From contig JBJXDY010000047.1 in the NCBI GenBank assembly GCA_046154965.1, forward strand, positions 1-41,475: 41,475 nt of DNA. The letters are read 5' to 3'. The position numbers and the translations under genes are program-made. Every line of letters begins with the position of its first letter. The stretch's first letter is position 1. Origin of the DNA: DATKFM01 sp046154965 (GTDB taxonomy: Bacteria; Pseudomonadota; Alphaproteobacteria; Dongiales; Dongiaceae). This document shows positions 41,286-41,475 of this stretch, piece by piece. The notes beneath the pieces were generated by a model that saw only the letters and a program-made list of their open reading frames with translations, ran no database searches and was not told the origin of the DNA.

Positions 41286-41349
41286 CTTTGCCTCCTTCAA
41301 TCAGCCATAAGTTGCTCTAAACCCGGCTGCGTTTGAAGGGGGCAGGTCA

Positions 41350-41475
41350 CAATTCCTGCCTGCGCCCGCTGTGTGTCTCCGCCCGGCAGTGGGAGGCATC
41401 GGATCCTGCAGTGCGGGTTATGGGATGTGGCGTGGTAGAGGTGCGTCCGTTGCCTTCATCGTTGCGGCTGCAGCA
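41350..41475. other. Sequence beyond the IS, nothing recognised
   Basis: This 126-bp end of the window has no recognisable gene. Short open frames exist in both strands, but none shows a family motif. It may be the interrupted target. Confidence 0.3.

Larger units (their letters stand above)
40082..41349 (-). mobile_element. IS3-family insertion sequence, about 1.27 kb
   Basis: The terminal inverted repeats are TGACCAGCCCCC (left, from 40082) and TGACCTGCCCCC (right, ending at 41349). A second matched block, CGCAGCC, lies a few bases inside each end. The two overlapping frames orfA and orfB are typical of the family. Flanking bases (CCG on the left, CAA on the right) show no target duplication, so one flank may have been rearranged after insertion. 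Subgroup is not certain; IS407-like is likely. Confidence 0.9.

Overview
The window looks like a chromosomal segment of a GC-rich alphaproteobacterium, most likely Rhodospirillales-like. The basis is high GC with strong third-position bias, the gene block HDAC-like amidohydrolase / xseB / ispA / dxs / (MATE) / tlyA, and ordinary alphaproteobacterial housekeeping genes. Taxonomy is an inference from gene content and order, not from a marker gene. Almost everything up to about 38.9 kb is dense core-type sequence. Two stretches look accessory: 16.1-17.9 kb, and everything after the tRNA-Leu near 39.0 kb.

Layout. 1-2667 (minus) is a dTDP-L-rhamnose operon in the transcription order rfbC-rfbB-rfbD-rfbA, with rfbA cut by the window edge. 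2862-4856 (plus) is a lone hydantoinase/oxoprolinase-type ATPase-fold protein. 4860-9018 (minus) is a complete polyamine-type ABC transporter, potF-potB-potC-potA in transcription order, with a Tat-type binding protein and a strong hairpin between the binding protein and the first permease. 9269-16076 (minus) carries a Na/Pi cotransporter with a PhoU-like tail, a sulfatase-superfamily phosphonate monoester hydrolase-like enzyme, a paired inverted REP-like repeat, a DmdC-like acyl-CoA dehydrogenase and a GlcD-type FAD oxidase.

16.1-17.9 kb is a small, less GC-rich patch. It has a textbook sigma-70 promoter, an unrecognised charged protein, a tiny translationally coupled reading frame and an orphan membrane protein. 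Then come a DCC-family protein, tsaC/Sua5 and cysQ, with a terminator and several hairpins between the last two. 20591-24490 (plus) is SRAP peptidase, MFS transporter, a class IV aminotransferase resembling (R)-selective amine transaminases, and a DMT exporter. A metallo-beta-lactamase-fold hydrolase and an L,D-transpeptidase follow on the minus strand.

27369-33671 (plus) is an isoprenoid-precursor block: HDAC-like amidohydrolase, xseB, ispA and dxs, then a MATE pump and the rRNA methyltransferase tlyA. sppA and sfsA (minus), rseP, a small lipoprotein and a CinA-N/MoaB-type protein complete the core part.

At 38.9-39.05 kb a truncated tRNA-Leu(UAA) lies directly upstream of a complete but different tRNA-Leu(UAA), and the two share a 19-bp repeat across the anticodon. 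Downstream are a 22-codon remnant of an SRAP gene, a GNAT acetyltransferase, a probable IS5-type 5' remnant and a nearly complete IS3-family element with a canonical -1 slippery heptamer. This looks like the edge of a mobile island that continues beyond the window. I see no CRISPR array, rRNA, prophage structural genes or clearly new multi-gene defence system. The best candidates for something undescribed are the tRNA junction, the 16.4-16.9 kb mini-operon, and the structured RNA/terminator upstream of tsaC.
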